Below are positions 11,203-22,281 of a DNA stretch of 64,000 nt, piece after piece (the first letter of the stretch is position 1; each line of letters begins with the position of its first letter). Below the pieces are notes generated by a model, which worked only from the letters and a program-made list of their open reading frames with translations, ran no database searches and was not told where the DNA came from. Made by a program: the position numbers and the translations under genes. The DNA is from Madurella fahalii (taxonomy: Eukaryota; Ascomycota; Sordariomycetes; Sordariales), in contig CM056877.1 of NCBI GenBank assembly GCA_029876055.1, forward strand, positions 620,001-684,000, written 5' to 3'.

Positions 11203-11795
11203 GTGGACTTGATAGCAATGGACACCCCGTGTATGTGGCGGTAGGTTATAACACTGTCTCTACTGTGCTGCCGATATGAAAGCCAAAACAAAACAAAACC
11301 AAAAAATAAAAATAAAAAATAAAAAAAAATTGAGGTATACTAGGCACACAGCCAAAAATTTCACCAACACTCCCTCACTACCATATCTTAGCTGTAATCG
11401 CGAACACGCTATCGTACACGCCGGGCATGGCGCACTTCCCAATCGGTTATAGTGCTGCTTCGAACTGCCTTGCTCGCACGGCCCTAGCCCGCCACGCAGT
11501 AATTATAATTAGAACTCTCTTCTAAAACGCCCGTTCTTGTACTCTCCTAAGAGACTTAGGACGCATAACGGACCCTAACCCTACCGACTTCCCCTTCACT
11601 CTATCTTCACTGTTTCATTGTCTAACACAACACCAAATACCGAACGATATATGCATAATGCATTTGATCTCACTGAAATAACAATTACTACCAATTGTTC
11701 CATCAAGAAGTTCTAGCGTAATGCGCTTCGTCGACTTGTCGCTCATCCCAGACATGTCCCTGAATGCAGTTTGTCGAGAGGGGCAGTCTTCCTCC
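11203..11795. other. Intergenic, A-rich
   Basis: Holds a strongly A-rich stretch at about 11285-11330 and a short telomere-like CCCTAACCCTA. No gene recognised. Confidence 0.5.
11573..11583 (-). repeat. Interstitial telomere-like motif CCCTAACCCTA
   Basis: Nearly two copies of the fungal telomere unit. Motifs of this size are also common promoter elements in fungi, so this is not evidence of a chromosome end. Confidence 0.35.
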
Positions 11796-12760
11796 CTGCA
11801 ATCCTCACATCGCAGAAGGGGATCACTGTACTCAACACAAAAATCGGGGGGTTCAAATATCAGTGACCAAAAGTGAACCCGCAAGTGGCTGGCGTCGCAT
11901 GCTGTGGCCTCTTACAGCAGCTTTCTCATCGAGAAAGGGCCTTCTCGGTTGGGCTCCTGAAGCTGGGATGCTGTACGCTCCCCTACTTCGATTATGGTGT
12001 TTCAGAGGATAATCAATGGGGGGAGAAGACTGCAATCTTAACGTCGGGAGAGCATCACTCACGGACTCAACCTGAACTCTGATCTCTTTGCAGTCGGTAA
12101 AGTCTGTGCGGGGGTACCAAGCAACCCAAAAAGGGATGTGCCAACTGTGACTCTCACTGCATTCTTTCATCCTCAGAGGTGTTGAAGAGTGCCAAATGTA
12201 TTCCTGGGTGCAAAATAGAAAGGACATTTGGTCGACGTTGGTTGTGTGAAGAGAAATTTTCCAACACCTAGCATCATAGCAACCTTCCCCGGAGAATATC
12301 TGATTCTGAGAGAGCCGTACAAGCTGAAGTAGTCGTGAAAGAATACTTGCGACTGCCGAATTGCTTCTCGACCACCCTTCCCTATTCCTCAGCAGCATCG
12401 TCAGCAGGGGGGTTTGAGTTTCGGCCACTTACAACATACAGCATCTACTGCGCCATCAGGGGGTCACTTACTACAATTTTCACATCGCCAGAGGGCATTG
12501 CTCGACAGATCGCCTCGCGGCAACATGTAGTTTGAGGGGTGGACTCATCACCAATAGCCAACTTCAGCATCCACCAGCCCTCCCGATCTGGGTATTGGAG
12601 CTTCGTTCGAACACTGTATTTTTTACATCGTAAGAGGGGCATCAAGGCAGCCACCTGCCATCCGCCCTATCTGATCTCAAGAACTCAATTCTCAACACAC
12701 GCACGCAGCCGAATCGGGAAATCAGCATACTGAGCACTGCAATTCTCACATCACCAGAGA
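11796..12760 (-). repeat. Degenerate array of about 117-bp units with a GDVKIAV-coding core
   Basis: A 25-bp core recurs on the + strand at about 11796, 11915, 12030, 12157, 12380, 12471, 12612 and 12735, with a weaker trace near 12260. The best copies read CTGCAATTCTCACATCRCCAGAG. On the minus strand the cores can be read as SGDVRIAV, DVKNTVF, SGDVKIVV, DDAAEE, DVKIAVF, DEKAAVR and CDVRIAG. Spacing is 90-140 bp, or twice that where a copy is weak. Stops and frame changes lie between cores, so there is no single open frame. It looks like a decayed repeat-protein gene or a very divergent non-coding satellite. The family is unrecognised; an ankyrin-type origin is possible but the unit is longer than 33 codons. 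Confidence 0.45.
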
Positions 12761-13017
12761 CCATTCCTGGTCCCGTGCCAGAGCAGGGCTCCAACGGATT
12801 GCTCCTCAATTCAGCGTTGTGAAGCCGTCTATCGCATCTCACCGCTCCTTTAACCAAAGGCATCATATCCTATGCAATGCTTCCTTGTAGACTAGGTAAT
12901 TAGAGTATAATCAATAATACAACCACCAACGCCCCAGGCTATGCTATTCGTATCTCATGCAACCATCCGACCGGTATCTATTCAACGTGTATCTATACTC
13001 TCATGCTGATCAACCCC

Positions 13018-15703
13018 TCAATCAACCTGCTGGACCTCAATCATGTATGGTAGCGGGATATCCCTGCTCGCTTTATTCTGCGCAATATTGACGCAATGCT
13101 CGTTTTCCACCCTGAAAATGACCCACAAGGCTCGACGGAACAACTCGACCAGGGCCACGACAAAGCTGACAATGGTAGAGTGCTGAATGTTACGGTTGAA
13201 AATGACAAAGAAAACCCACGTCATGCGGAGGACGGGATCGGCGATCATGGCGGCATAGTACCACCACGTGGCATTGTAGGCGAGGATATCACGGAGGTAA
13301 TTTGGTGCCCCCTTCTGGGCTAGTCGGAAGTCCATGTAGATATCCCAGTAAGCTGAGGTATGGTTAGCAGATTGATTGAATGCTGGGGAAGAGATGAGCT
13401 AACATGAATAGATGGTACTGAGAGTGGAAAGGGAGATGAAGAAGCTCAGCGTCATCTCGCCCCCCTTGATTCTATACTCCGAGAGGGCTACGACGGCGCC
13501 GATGGCGACCATGTATTTCAGCCAGTTGGCCAGATGAGGGAAGACGTTGCGTGTGTCGTAGTATCGCCGGAGACACTGGATCGCACGCCAGATATAGGGC
13601 AAAGCGCCGAGAAAGGCCATGAGGCGGGACCTACTGGATCCGCAGCGCTCAGGCTCATCCCAGCCTTCGACGTAGACACAAAAGAAGAGCTCGGCGTTCT
13701 ACATTGTGTCAGCTGTTACCTAATGCTGTGGGGTCTTGGGCAACTTACAGCGAAAGTATACCTCAGCGACGAGTAGATATCGCCAAGAAAGACATCTCTG
13801 AACTCGACAGAGTAGAACGGCGCCATAAGGAGACGCCACTGTAACGGTTAGCAACAGCCTTGCAAGGGGTGAAAGGGCACCAACATGAGCGGTAGCAAAC
13901 CACAGCCGACTTTGGTGATGAAATACGGGAAGCGGCAGGAAGAGCACCAACAAGGTTGCTCCGAGGAGAACAACCGGGTAATACAAAAACATAACCTCCC
14001 CACCAAACTCGGCACTGAAGTTGAGCCAAAAGATGACGCCAAACATGAGAGTAAACAAACTGGGAAACTGTGCCAGCTTCCTCCAGTCCAATGAGTGTCT
14101 CGGGTCAAACTCGAAGACGAACTTGTAGTTGACCTTGTGCTTGCTCCATAACCGACAGATGAGCACAAACAGCCATCCCATGACAAGCATCAAAAAGTAT
14201 CCGGCATAAATCTGCAGATGCGAGGACACGACCTTTTGCTTGTCGTCGTCCACGTCCTCGTCGAACAGAAATCGAACGGCCGAGATCAGCCCCTGCACGC
14301 TAAGGACGAAGCCGAAACCAACGAGCAGGCCGTTGGAGAAATTGCTCATGGTCTCCGTGTCTCTCAAGGCAGTGCGGGACCGGAGCTTGGTTATAGCCGC
14401 CTTGGTATCGCCGCGCTCGAAGTAGCGCGCAAACAGGTCCTCGGTCGTCTGCATGTGCTCCTCGATTACCCTGCTCTTGACAAAAGAGGCCTTGTCGACG
14501 AAGTGTCGCACAAACTCCTGCTTCTCCGACACACGCGCGTTCTTGTCATACTTCTTGTTGAGCTTCTGAAACGCCGTGCGGTTGAGTGCTGCGTAGGACT
14601 GGATGAGGTTGAGCGTTCTGTAAAACTCATGAAGAGCCACCTTGAGCCTGCGCTTGGCCTCGGGATAGGAGACATCTTCATCAATAACCTGCTTCGGAAC
14701 GAAATCTCTTCGACTTTGTGAAGGCAACGCAGTGAGGATCGGCGTTGGCGGAAGTGGGGGCCGGTCGCGTACCCCTGGACTGAGCTTCGTCGATGACTTG
14801 TTAAACGAGGTCAGTTCGATCACGCTTTCCCTCACACGACCGAGTAATCCCTGCGAAGCTGGGTCCCCGGACCCTTTTCTCCTGATGTCACTCCGAAAGG
14901 CGTCGTCACCCCGTCGATTCCTCATCTCGTAAAGCTGTTCCCGCAGAAGCTGGAGCCGCTTGCCGGCCTCTTGCTCCTTGGTCCTATAGAACTCCTCGAC
15001 CTTATCCAGCTCGCCCATCATAAACTGGAAAAAGTCGTTCTTGGCTTTCTCGACCAGGTCCGTCGGGTTGAGCGGTTGGTTGGCGCTGTCGAAGAACTTG
15101 GACCGAACAGCCGTGAACGGATACGATGACGCGATGGCTGTGAAAGCCCGTTGTCTCCTTGTCATCATCCTCCTCGGTGCGGAAGAGGCGTGCCGTTGTG
15201 GGTGCTGTTCCATGTCCCCGCCCATGACGACTTCCACCCTTTCGCGCGGCTGCTCTTGGTACCGGTTAACACCTAGCCCGGCGACATCAAGTCTTGGGAG
15301 GGCGACATTGCTCAGCCGGCCCGTACCCGAGCTTGGTACCCGCGAACCGGGCCGAGAATTCGGGTTCGAGTACGACTCATCGTCCCTTATTGGCACATAC
15401 GGCCCATACCTTGGGTTAAGGCCCTCGCCGGCTTCGAAGTCAGTCGGCGATGCGACATGTTCGTTGGACTCGCGAGAATCCGGCCGGGAGGGGACCTGCT
15501 GTGGGGGCGGTACATGCCCCGAATCTGCTTTGTGAATGGCTTCGGCGACTGCATGTATGTACTTCTTTCCGGTCTTGTAGTCGAGATACTTGCTGGCCCA
15601 TTCTGTGGAAATCGCCGTTAGCCCAGGCCATCGGTGAGGGTGCGCGTGCTTCACGCCACCCACCTGGGACTCGCTCTGAGATGAGCTCCTCTCCGAACCT
15701 CAT
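13018..15703 (-). CDS. SPX-EXS domain phosphate exporter, SYG1/XPR1 family
   Basis: Likely exports inorganic phosphate across a membrane under control of inositol pyrophosphates bound by its SPX domain. Five exons, 15703-15664, 15602-13885, 13838-13749, 13698-13404 and 13352-13018, close in phase to 825 residues. Introns are 61, 46, 50 and 51 nt. The first exon encodes only MRFGEELISERVP, the classic SPX start, and splices onto EWASKYLDYK. The SPX core has DFFQFMMGELDKVEEFY and ALNRTAFQKLNKKYDK, the latter carrying the lysines that bind inositol phosphates; a disordered insert follows the first helix. After about residue 430 come hydrophobic segments and the EXS signature (EFRDVFLGDIYSS, FLGALPYIWRAIQCLRRYYD, RNVFPHLANWLKY). 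The contiguous 647-codon frame misses both ends, so automatic annotation may be wrong here. Confidence 0.93.
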
Positions 15704-17600
15704 GTTGGGCAAGCCAACAAGTTCCAAGATCTGTCCCCGACGACGTGCAGAACGCGGGAAACGGAGATCCGAGACCCTGAGATAACAGAGACCTATGATC
15801 AGCCAAGGACCCAGGGCTCCGGCTGCATTTAACTTGCTGGCCAAAGATGCCACTGCGCGCTGACGCCTTGGCCACAACTATATTGTGATGAGTAAGTTTT
15901 TCCCCTGGCTAGGGTACCGACAAGGGTAATTCGGCCTTTTAGCATACCTGATCAAGCGGGCAATCTAAGCTTGGCGGAGCTGAGCATCAAAATATAGGGC
16001 AAAGACCCGAGCCTTCGCTTCAGAAGTAATGTGGAATTGGTTGATCAGAGCATTGGCATTATCCCCTGTCGGTACCGGGGCAGGGGAAAAAACTTTTGCT
16101 CGTATCATAGAATGCTCATTGGGTCACCCACAATCCGCTCTGCTGATCAGCTATTTAGGGAAACCCAACGCTGGCCTGGGCGCCCAGACTCCTGTCTCAA
16201 CCTCCATGGATGGCATGGCAAGGGCTGGACAACATCAAAGATCTGCGGGGTGATGCTTCTTGGACGGCGTGGCCCAGGCCTGCTTGCATGTTGCATGCAC
16301 AGGAACTGCTAGCTGGACTGCTAATACTCGACGAGAATCGCAACCACGGCGCAGTACATGTCCGGCGTTGCTCGTGGAAGGCGCCAAAGCTCACAGCGAG
16401 CACAACAGAAGCCCGCTGTCAGGCCGCAGATGGCGCTGCCCAAAGCGGAGCGAGCGGGTTGTGGCTGATGTTCCGGCAGCTGTTGATGGCCGGAGTCCGA
16501 ACAGCAATGCCAGGGGTTGGATCCTCTCTGTTTTAGGCACGGATTTGAGATGTTGGGGCTGCCAATAGGCTCGGAACCGCCCGAGTACCGTCAGCCACAG
16601 CGAGGACCCACGCGACTACCTGCCGCATAGGGCCTTTTCGAACCGTAAGCTGACTGCAGGACTTGGCATTCTCTCGACGGAAATGCTTGACTTGATGAAT
16701 GTGACATCGTCGCGAGGCACCGAGATGCGTCCTATTTTCCGATTCTGGGGCAATTTGAGAACGTTGCTCCGCCACCGGATCGACTCCGCGTATCTTAATA
16801 GCTGACCTCTCCCGAAGCGCATCGCCTCCGGCATCTTTTTTTCCCTTCGAGTTTCCCATGCTGACGTGGCGCTGAAGGAACTTCCAACAGCGCGTCCAGT
16901 TTCACCGCTAGAGTGCGACGTGGCGGGCATACTCGGTGAACGCCAACGGCGAGTCCTTATACATCCCCCCGGAGTCATAACCGTTAGCGCGGCCAGGGGT
17001 CCACTGTTTGTGGTGGCTATACCATTTTCAATGATCACTAACAGTAGGTCCTTGCCGCGCTAACGGTTAAGACCCGCGGCGAAGGTGTAGGCTGCAGCAC
17101 GCTGATAACCCATTCGCAATGATCCGAAGGTTGAGTGCACCCGGGGAAGTCGAGCAAAGTAACGCGGGGAACATTGGACATTGGATTTAAGCTGCACTGG
17201 GCCAGATTCCTTCCCGGTATTTCCAGCTGATGTACGTATCGCGGAATACATATTTCCGGTCTGACAGTGAGATCCTGGTGTTCGTTGTGGTGCGGCCAGT
17301 CAGCCCCTTTTGAGCGGCAACCCATAATTGGCTGGCGGGCGAAAGACTCCAACATCGAGTTAGGCGTTGGACTACGGCTCTTGTCAGCACATGTACCACA
17401 CTGCGATGTTGTTTCTAGAGGTATTGTGGTGGACGAACATCTTGCTTATGAATCTCAGCGGCTTTGAGCAGAGAAGCTTGTAGTAAATCAAAGACAAGAG
17501 CGGCCATCGTCGCAGAGATGATAAATAGGAGACACCGGAACGCACCTTCGATACTTGGTGCAACAACAAGCCTCTCTACTCTAAACCAAGACTGGCGAAA
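15704..17600. other. Intergenic, no gene recognised
   Basis: About 1.9 kb between the phosphate exporter promoter and the reductase pseudogene. Several overlapping frames of 60-140 codons occur, but none has recognisable motifs or supported splicing. Confidence 0.5.
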
Positions 17601-18508
17601 ATGGTGTCCGAATCCATCAAACTGCTTTTCTTCCCAGCTGCGGAGCCCGCAACACCTCTCGGACGATACTAGATTCTCTCACCCAATGCCTCCACCCATG
17701 TATCAACTCTCCAGCTTGGAACGATGTCTCTTGGGACAGCTTAGGACGGTATGGGAGCCATGGCCAAGGAGAAGGGTTTCGAGATTCTCGATGCATGTTT
17801 CGATGCCGGCGGAAACTTTTCAACGTGGTCAACGGCTACCAGAACGAGCAGACAGAAGAATGGCTGGGTGAGTGGATGGAGGTCCGCGGGAGTTTGTGAT
17901 CGTTGTGTTGACGCCACCAAGTGCACAGCAGATTACCGTATGCATGCGTAGGGCAAGGGAAATGCTGTGACATTTGACGGCAATTCGAATATCAGTTTAC
18001 ATCTCTCGGTGTGCGACTCACTGAAGAAACTCCGGACAGACTGGATCGACATTTTGTGGCATTGGTAGGACTACACCGCATCGATTCAGGAGGTGATGGA
18101 CGCTCTGCATCTCATCGTGCAGCAAAGAAAAGCCCTGTATCTCGGCGTCAGTAACACCCCAGTCTGGATTGTCGCCGCAGTTAACACATACGCCAAAGCC
18201 CACGGAAAGACACCGTTTGTCATCTACCAAGGTGGGTGGTCACCTACCCTCCGAGATATGGAGGGCGAGGTCGTTCCGATGACTCGGCAGTTTAGGATCG
18301 CCATTTCGACATATTGGGCTACAGGCTCAGGCAAATACAAAACGAGAACAAAAATCGAGGAGAGCGAGAGAGATCCGAAAGAGGACCGAATCTTTCGTCA
18401 CACTATGGGCCAGACAGAAAGCGAAGCCAAGATTAGACTGACTGAAGAGCGAATCGCTGAGATCGAGTCCGCGGACGACTTCGACTTTGGTTGGGTGATG
18501 TGCACCTG
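17601..18508 (+). pseudogene. Aldo-keto reductase pseudogene (aryl-alcohol dehydrogenase type)
   Basis: A decayed NADP-dependent aldo-keto reductase. Recognisable in order across three frames: PLGRY, LQLGTMSLGTA, GFEILDACFDAGGNF, NGYQNEQTEEWLGEWMEVRG with the catalytic Tyr, DATKC with the Lys, SLKKLRTDWIDILWHW with the His, VMDALHLIVQQ, LYLGVSNTP and VAAVNTYAKAHGKTPF. In-frame TAG codons occur at about 17670, after SLGTA and after ILWHW. The last two sit where the family has Trp and are TGG to TAG changes. At least two frame breaks lie near 17818 and 17890. The tail after about 18240 has diverged and lacks the usual GGGKF motif. It cannot make an active enzyme. The G-to-A pattern suggests RIP acting on a duplicated copy. 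Confidence 0.85.
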
Positions 18509-20379
18509 ACCGGTCGTCTGAGCGCCAACCTAGCGTCTTCAACACTCCTGGACGTGGTGCTTTGCGCCGAAGGCAGTTAGATACTTGGGATGAAGTTTGT
18601 TGGAAGATGGAAGATGTCGTCTGCTGAGGTGGACAGCATCGAGCGGAGCCAAGAACAGACAGATGCCGGATCTTGAAGGGAGAGAAAGCGCAACTTGTTG
18701 TCACGAACTTTGGTATAGTGCAAGGTAGATAACGTAGATAGCGCAAAATGGCAGTCGCGAATCAGCGTGGGTATTCCCGCCATTAAGCTCGTTTGAAAGC
18801 AACACCAAGAGAGATAGGTACGATACAAAACAAATTATTACTTTGGTGTCGTCTAGGGGTTGGGCGGTATATATACATCTCTTAGCGGATATATCTAGGA
18901 ACGAGCATACTATAAAATATTTGCCAAGTCTACTTTTCTAGATTCTAGAATCAGGAGCCTATACATTTACGGTACTTGAGCAACTATCGATTCTCTGTTT
19001 CTAAGATCGGGATTTTACATTTTCAAGAAGCTGGAAATAACCCATAGAACCAACTAACGTATAGGAGAGACAAAAACCTATAATACTAATTGTAATGTTA
19101 GCTACTATAGAGAAGGAGGCTATGCAAATACATACGGCCACAGGACCTTTCGACACGTCACCATGCCTGGTTTGATTCCGCCTGTTGGGCCCATCTCCCT
19201 ACTTGGTAAGCTCTCGATTATTGATGGAAACCAAACAGTCGTGCTGCAATGACTCCCGATCCGTTGAGAATGTGACAAACGTCGAGAGCTCAAGAGCACA
19301 GAGTAAACACCACACCGACCATGGCTGTTATGGCTTGGCATGTGCCAGCACAAAGCCGAGAGCCGCAGTACAACCTTGCGGATAAGGGAAAAAGTGGTCC
19401 AACTCGCCAGCAGTAGATATCGGCCGGGCCACAATGTTACGATATCTCCTGGTCATGTTGCCACGGAGCCTGGCGCACCCAAATATCGACTTTTGCAGCT
19501 GAGACTTTAGTTTAACCTGCTCACATTACGTTGGCAAAGATTTGACCTAGAGAGCGCACTCAGCACGCTTGTCACATGACACAGATCGCGCTATGAGTTT
19601 AAAAAAAGTTCAGACTATTTTCGCGCAATTCTGTTGACAAAGTTAGCCTCTGTTTAATCAACACATTGCATCAGCGGTGGGGCATTTTGCTCAGAACTCG
19701 ATAAGCAATCAGGGAGCTAAACGTCGGACTCGTCCAAAACACTGGGGAGACAATTTGCTCCTTGTGCTACGCTCGGGGCAACACAGGAATTGGAACGTTT
19801 ATTATTCGCTTTCAAACGAGGCTTGCTTCAAGAGTCCAACGATTATTGGTCGTGAAGGGACGGATACAGCGCTGTTGGGATTAGCCACGATAACATCAGA
19901 CGGTGACTTTTGTGGTACAGAGTCGCACTTTACTTTACAGCTGGCTCATATATGACTAGTTGAACCACGTGATGTGTGCTTCTATGCTTGGGCTTTGACG
20001 AGGCCGAGATTGTAACGTTTGCGGCGCAAGATACAGGCCAATATCGACGATACGGGTGACTGACGGCGGAGAAAACTATCCGTGCTGATGGTTTTGGTTA
20101 TTTTCGCGGGGAAAAGATAATTATTGCAGGTACTCGCTCGCTTTTGATACACCAGGGTGGCAGGGCACATTCTAAAAACACAGGAGATGGTATTCGGAAA
20201 CTGGAAATGAAAGAGGCGAGGGACAGGATATGGGATAAAAAAAAGGGGGCGGGGGGCATTAAAATATAAAATGGGCATCTTCCCCCCCTGAGTTGAACAG
20301 GAAAAACGCCAGATACAACAACCCACCGCACTGTTTACTATTCAAATATAGTCGTACCTTTAAAAAAATTACGGCCAAA
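18509..20379. other. Intergenic, partly AT-rich
   Basis: Contains an AT-rich block at about 18820-19130 dense in TA steps, resembling RIP-degraded DNA, but no transposon domain is readable. The remaining frames at 19120-20330 show no recognisable motifs. Confidence 0.5.
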
Positions 20380-20660
20380 ATGCGTCTGTCCGTCCTTGTC
20401 TCCCCTATGCCCCTCGCCGTGGCCTTTACCACGCCCGTCGAGGTGGCCGAGCCCATGCAGAGCGAGAACCTCGCGGCGCGCGACCTGCTGCCCATCGAAA
20501 TAGCGCACATGCGAGAATAACGGCTGCCGGTGCGTGACCGGCCTGCGCTAGGGCCAGTACTGCGGTGCCTGCCGGCTCAACGGCGGCACCGGCAACTGGG
20601 TCATCACGTGAAACCGCGTCCTGACCAACAAGTACTAGTGCAGGGTGGCAAAGGTAGAAG
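20380..20660 (+). pseudogene. Small secreted cysteine-rich protein pseudogene
   Basis: The first 46 codons from ATG 20380 start with a signal-peptide-like segment (MRLSVLVSPMPLAVAF) and then a proregion. The frame ends at a TAA at 20518-20520. One frame over, directly downstream, a cysteine-rich domain is readable (NGCRCVTGL, then GQYCGACRLNGGTGNWVIT, then NRVLTNKY). It is broken by TAG, TGA and TAG codons, all compatible with single C-to-T changes (CAG to TAG, CGA to TGA). So one frame break and three nonsense codons inactivate a protein of the small secreted cysteine-rich class. Family function unknown; such proteins are often effectors or antimicrobials, but nothing here shows which. Confidence 0.6.
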
Positions 20661-20992
20661 CAAGCCTCGGTCGAGGTCCCCTTCTTGGTACTAATTACTA
20701 GGAAGAGCGAGGCGCGCGGCTAGACCATCTAACATATATCCACTGCGATATTCAGGTGGATTGATGGTTGCCCAAAACCCCGGCCGTCAACTTTGAAAGT
20801 TTTTTCCAAGTCGGTGTAATTCGTGTTTGCAGGTTGTTAGGGAAGACCCCACGGTAGATTTGAGGCTCTCCTTTTATGAGCCCGGGCCCTAGGAACACGT
20901 TTTCTGCCTGACCAGTATATCTTTGCGGTGTCCGGCTGCATATCTGGCATTAAATTGTACGTTCCGAAGCACTGCCCGACGCCGTAAAGTCA
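20661..20992. other. Intergenic
   Basis: No gene or repeat recognised. Confidence 0.5.
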
Positions 20993-21160
20993 GGTACTCA
21001 ACACGAGATGATCGGTGTAAACGTCACTTGGCGCTGCGTCACCCATTGTTACCCTCAAGTCCCCAACCATTGTTGAGTACTCAACACAAAATGACAGGTA
21101 TAAAGAACATCACTTGACGCTGTGTTGCCCATTTTTGCCCTCAAGTCTCGGCCAATGTTG
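20993..21160. repeat. Diverged tandem duplication, two copies of about 83-86 bp
   Basis: Copy A (about 20993-21074) and copy B (about 21076-21160) share TACTCAACAC, TCACTTGRCGCTG and CCCTCAAGTC in the same order and spacing. Many differences are transitions, for example ACACGAGATG against ACACAAAATG and GGCGCTGCGT against GACGCTGTGT. This is the pattern RIP leaves on duplications. No coding role was seen. Confidence 0.7.
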
Positions 21161-21715
21161 ATCGAGTGGCAGTGGCATGACGCGAAGCACCAGGTTGTTC
21201 TGCTCCGAGCGGGGCCAGAAAGTGCCCATCTAAGTGGCTGCAGCCCCAGGTCAGGGAATAAAAGTCTAATCTGTCGTCCAATCTCGGCCAAAGAATTACG
21301 CCTTACGGATGTCCGAAAGCATGCTGCGGACGGTCTAGTGAAGCAATTGGCATGCGACCACCATCCCCCCGGCAATCTGCTAGGTACTCGATCGCCAAAA
21401 GCCGTAGGAACTAGGGCTTGCGTCATGCTACCTGGCCAACGTGGCCCGAGCGAACTTGTTGGCAGTGCCTTGCATCTATTCACTGGCCTAAATGCAGTAC
21501 GCTATACTGCAGCCGTCACAGAGGTGAAACATGTTGTTGGGCAATCACAGAGCAGCTCATCAGAGAACCTGCGTCTACATAAGGAAGTCATGGTGCTCAC
21601 TTAAGTTGCCAATAATGCCTCCCCCCTTGCAAAGTCGATCGAGTGATTTCATCAGAAACCTTGCCTCGCTACTTACTCGAGATCCCCTTGGTTCCCACAA
21701 ACCAACTCAGCCAAT
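21161..21715. other. Intergenic, promoter side of the secreted protein gene
   Basis: An open frame of 160 codons at 21122-21604 overlaps the repeat and has no motifs; I do not consider it a gene. Confidence 0.5.
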
Positions 21716-22037
21716 ATGTTCCTCCAAGTTCCTTTATTCGCCCTCCTTCTCGCGGCCGCGGCCACTGCCGCTCCAGCTCCCTTGCCCCAAGAGCAGCAGT
21801 CGACTTGCGAGGTCGTTCCTGAGGAATTCTGGCAATGCACTTCGGACTGCTTATACAAAACGTGCGACACAGGAGACAGTGCTTGCCTGGCGGCATGCGA
21901 TGCGGTGTGCAGTGAGTGTATTCCCCTCTTGCTTTACGGGCGAGCAACCTTTAGGCGTGGTCAGAGCCTAACAACGAATGCCCTGCTTGCCGCCAGAAAA
22001 CACATATGTACCAGACTGCGATCCAGGCGTCCATTGA
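21716..22037 (+). CDS. Small secreted cysteine-rich protein
   Basis: Two exons, 21716-21911 and 21997-22037, give 78 residues. The 85-nt intron has a GTGAGT donor, a CCTAAC branch site and GCCAG. The N-terminus is a textbook signal peptide (MFLQVPLFALLLAAAATAA) followed by a short Pro/Gln-rich linker. The mature part holds eight cysteines (TCEV, QCTS, DCLY, TCDT, ACLA, ACDA, VCKN, DCDP), enough for four disulfides. Seven lie before the intron and one after, so splicing is needed for the even number. Unspliced reading would give an unrelated basic tail to 22051. Size, secretion and cysteine content fit a fungal effector-like or antimicrobial protein. It lies 1 kb from a dead cysteine-rich gene, but the cysteine spacing differs and relatedness is not shown. 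Confidence 0.75.
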
Positions 22038-22281
22038 TTGAGTCGGAGTGATGGAAGATTGATTGAGAGTGGTGCATTTGGCGTATGGAGTGCCAACATG
22101 ATTCGAGGCGGATCATTTTTGCTTGATCACTGGTTGATCTGAAAAAAGCAACAAAATGTCAATCCCATGCTCTCATGGACATGAGGGATACTCGGATGGA
22201 CACTCATAGCGTCCATCCCAAAACTCGGCAAAAACGCAGCACCATTAATTTACAAACCCAGATGCGTATCAATCTCGCCCC

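Noticed and set aside
21122..21604. 160-codon + strand frame
   Set aside because: Starts inside the tandem duplication and shows no motifs or signal peptide; probably chance.
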